From positions 1 through 64,000 of the forward strand of contig CAIQCK010000071.1 of assembly GCA_903870275.1 (NCBI GenBank): a stretch of 64,000 nucleotides of DNA. The letters are read 5' to 3'. Positions 63,902 to 64,000 of this stretch are shown piece after piece. Every line of letters begins with the position of its first letter. Position 1 is the stretch's first letter. Under the pieces are notes generated by a model. It ran no database searches and was not told where the DNA came from. It was given only the letters and a program-made list of their open reading frames with translations. The stretch comes from an uncultured bacterium (GTDB taxonomy: Bacteria > Verrucomicrobiota > Verrucomicrobiia > CAIQCK01). The position numbers were made by a program, and so were the translations under genes.

Positions 63902-64000
63902 GTGGTCTTCCCGGCAAACAGAGGGGTCTGATTGTCCCTTCTTCCCCCTTGCCTTCACCCCGAAGGCTTTCGGGGTTGAGCTGGATGAAATCGGTGGCGG

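Overview
The window is a GC-rich bacterial chromosome segment. Gene content points to Verrucomicrobiota, probably a Pedosphaera/Limisphaerales-like lineage. The indicators are a Tat-exported Gfo/Idh/MocA oxidoreductase, ThuA-like and formylglycine-enzyme-like secreted proteins, a MoxR/Bat operon, TadE/TadG-like proteins and many verrucomicrobial-style palindromic repeats. This assignment is an inference from families, not from a marker gene.

Chromosomal core, 1-31802. A repeat-rich stretch (1-799) is followed by carbohydrate genes (TIM-barrel isomerase, ThuA-like protein, RbsD-like protein, PHP protein) and a TrmJ-like tRNA methyltransferase. Next come three TadE/TadG-like genes, the hisD-hisC-hisB block, a repeat-rich gap, a DUF167 gene, a MoeB-rhodanese protein, a PfkB kinase, a glycine-zipper lipoprotein, the oxidoreductase and an FGE-like protein. 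The Bat (aerotolerance-type) operon then runs MoxR, DUF58, small TPR-less membrane protein, BatA, BatB/C, BatD and BatE. It is followed by cobS, cobT, a PP2C phosphatase, mutL, tRNA-His and tRNA-Arg.

Accessory region, 31758-62420. Three island-sized blocks are bounded by duplicated tRNA fragments. Island 1 (31803-46333) starts at tRNA-Arg(TCG) and ends at a perfect 45-bp copy of the tRNA 3' part. Block 2 (46334-52051) lies between that copy and a third, decayed copy; it carries a DegT-type aminotransferase, an APC permease and a FecR/beta-helix protein but no integrase. Island 3 (53545-62162) sits on the 5' side of tRNA-Ile2(CAT) and is bounded by a 39-bp repeat, with a decayed integrase relic beyond its far end.

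Islands 1 and 3 are diverged members of one element family. Each has an XRE regulator next to a tyrosine integrase, an excisionase-like HTH, a CHC2/TOPRIM primase, and a short leader peptide coupled to a large gene of unknown function. Each also has an approximately 290-nt intergenic element whose predicted helices show compensatory base changes between the two copies. The layout recalls phage satellites (PICI-like), and I regard this family and its structured RNA as the best candidate for an undescribed system. Island 1 also carries a three-gene operon (membrane coiled coil, helicase partner, SF1 helicase with a Vsr-like nuclease) and a putative papain-fold protein that look like anti-phage cargo.

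Between block 2 and island 3 lies pheA (prephenate dehydratase). After island 3 the chromosome resumes with an L-fucose/L-arabinose isomerase-like gene.
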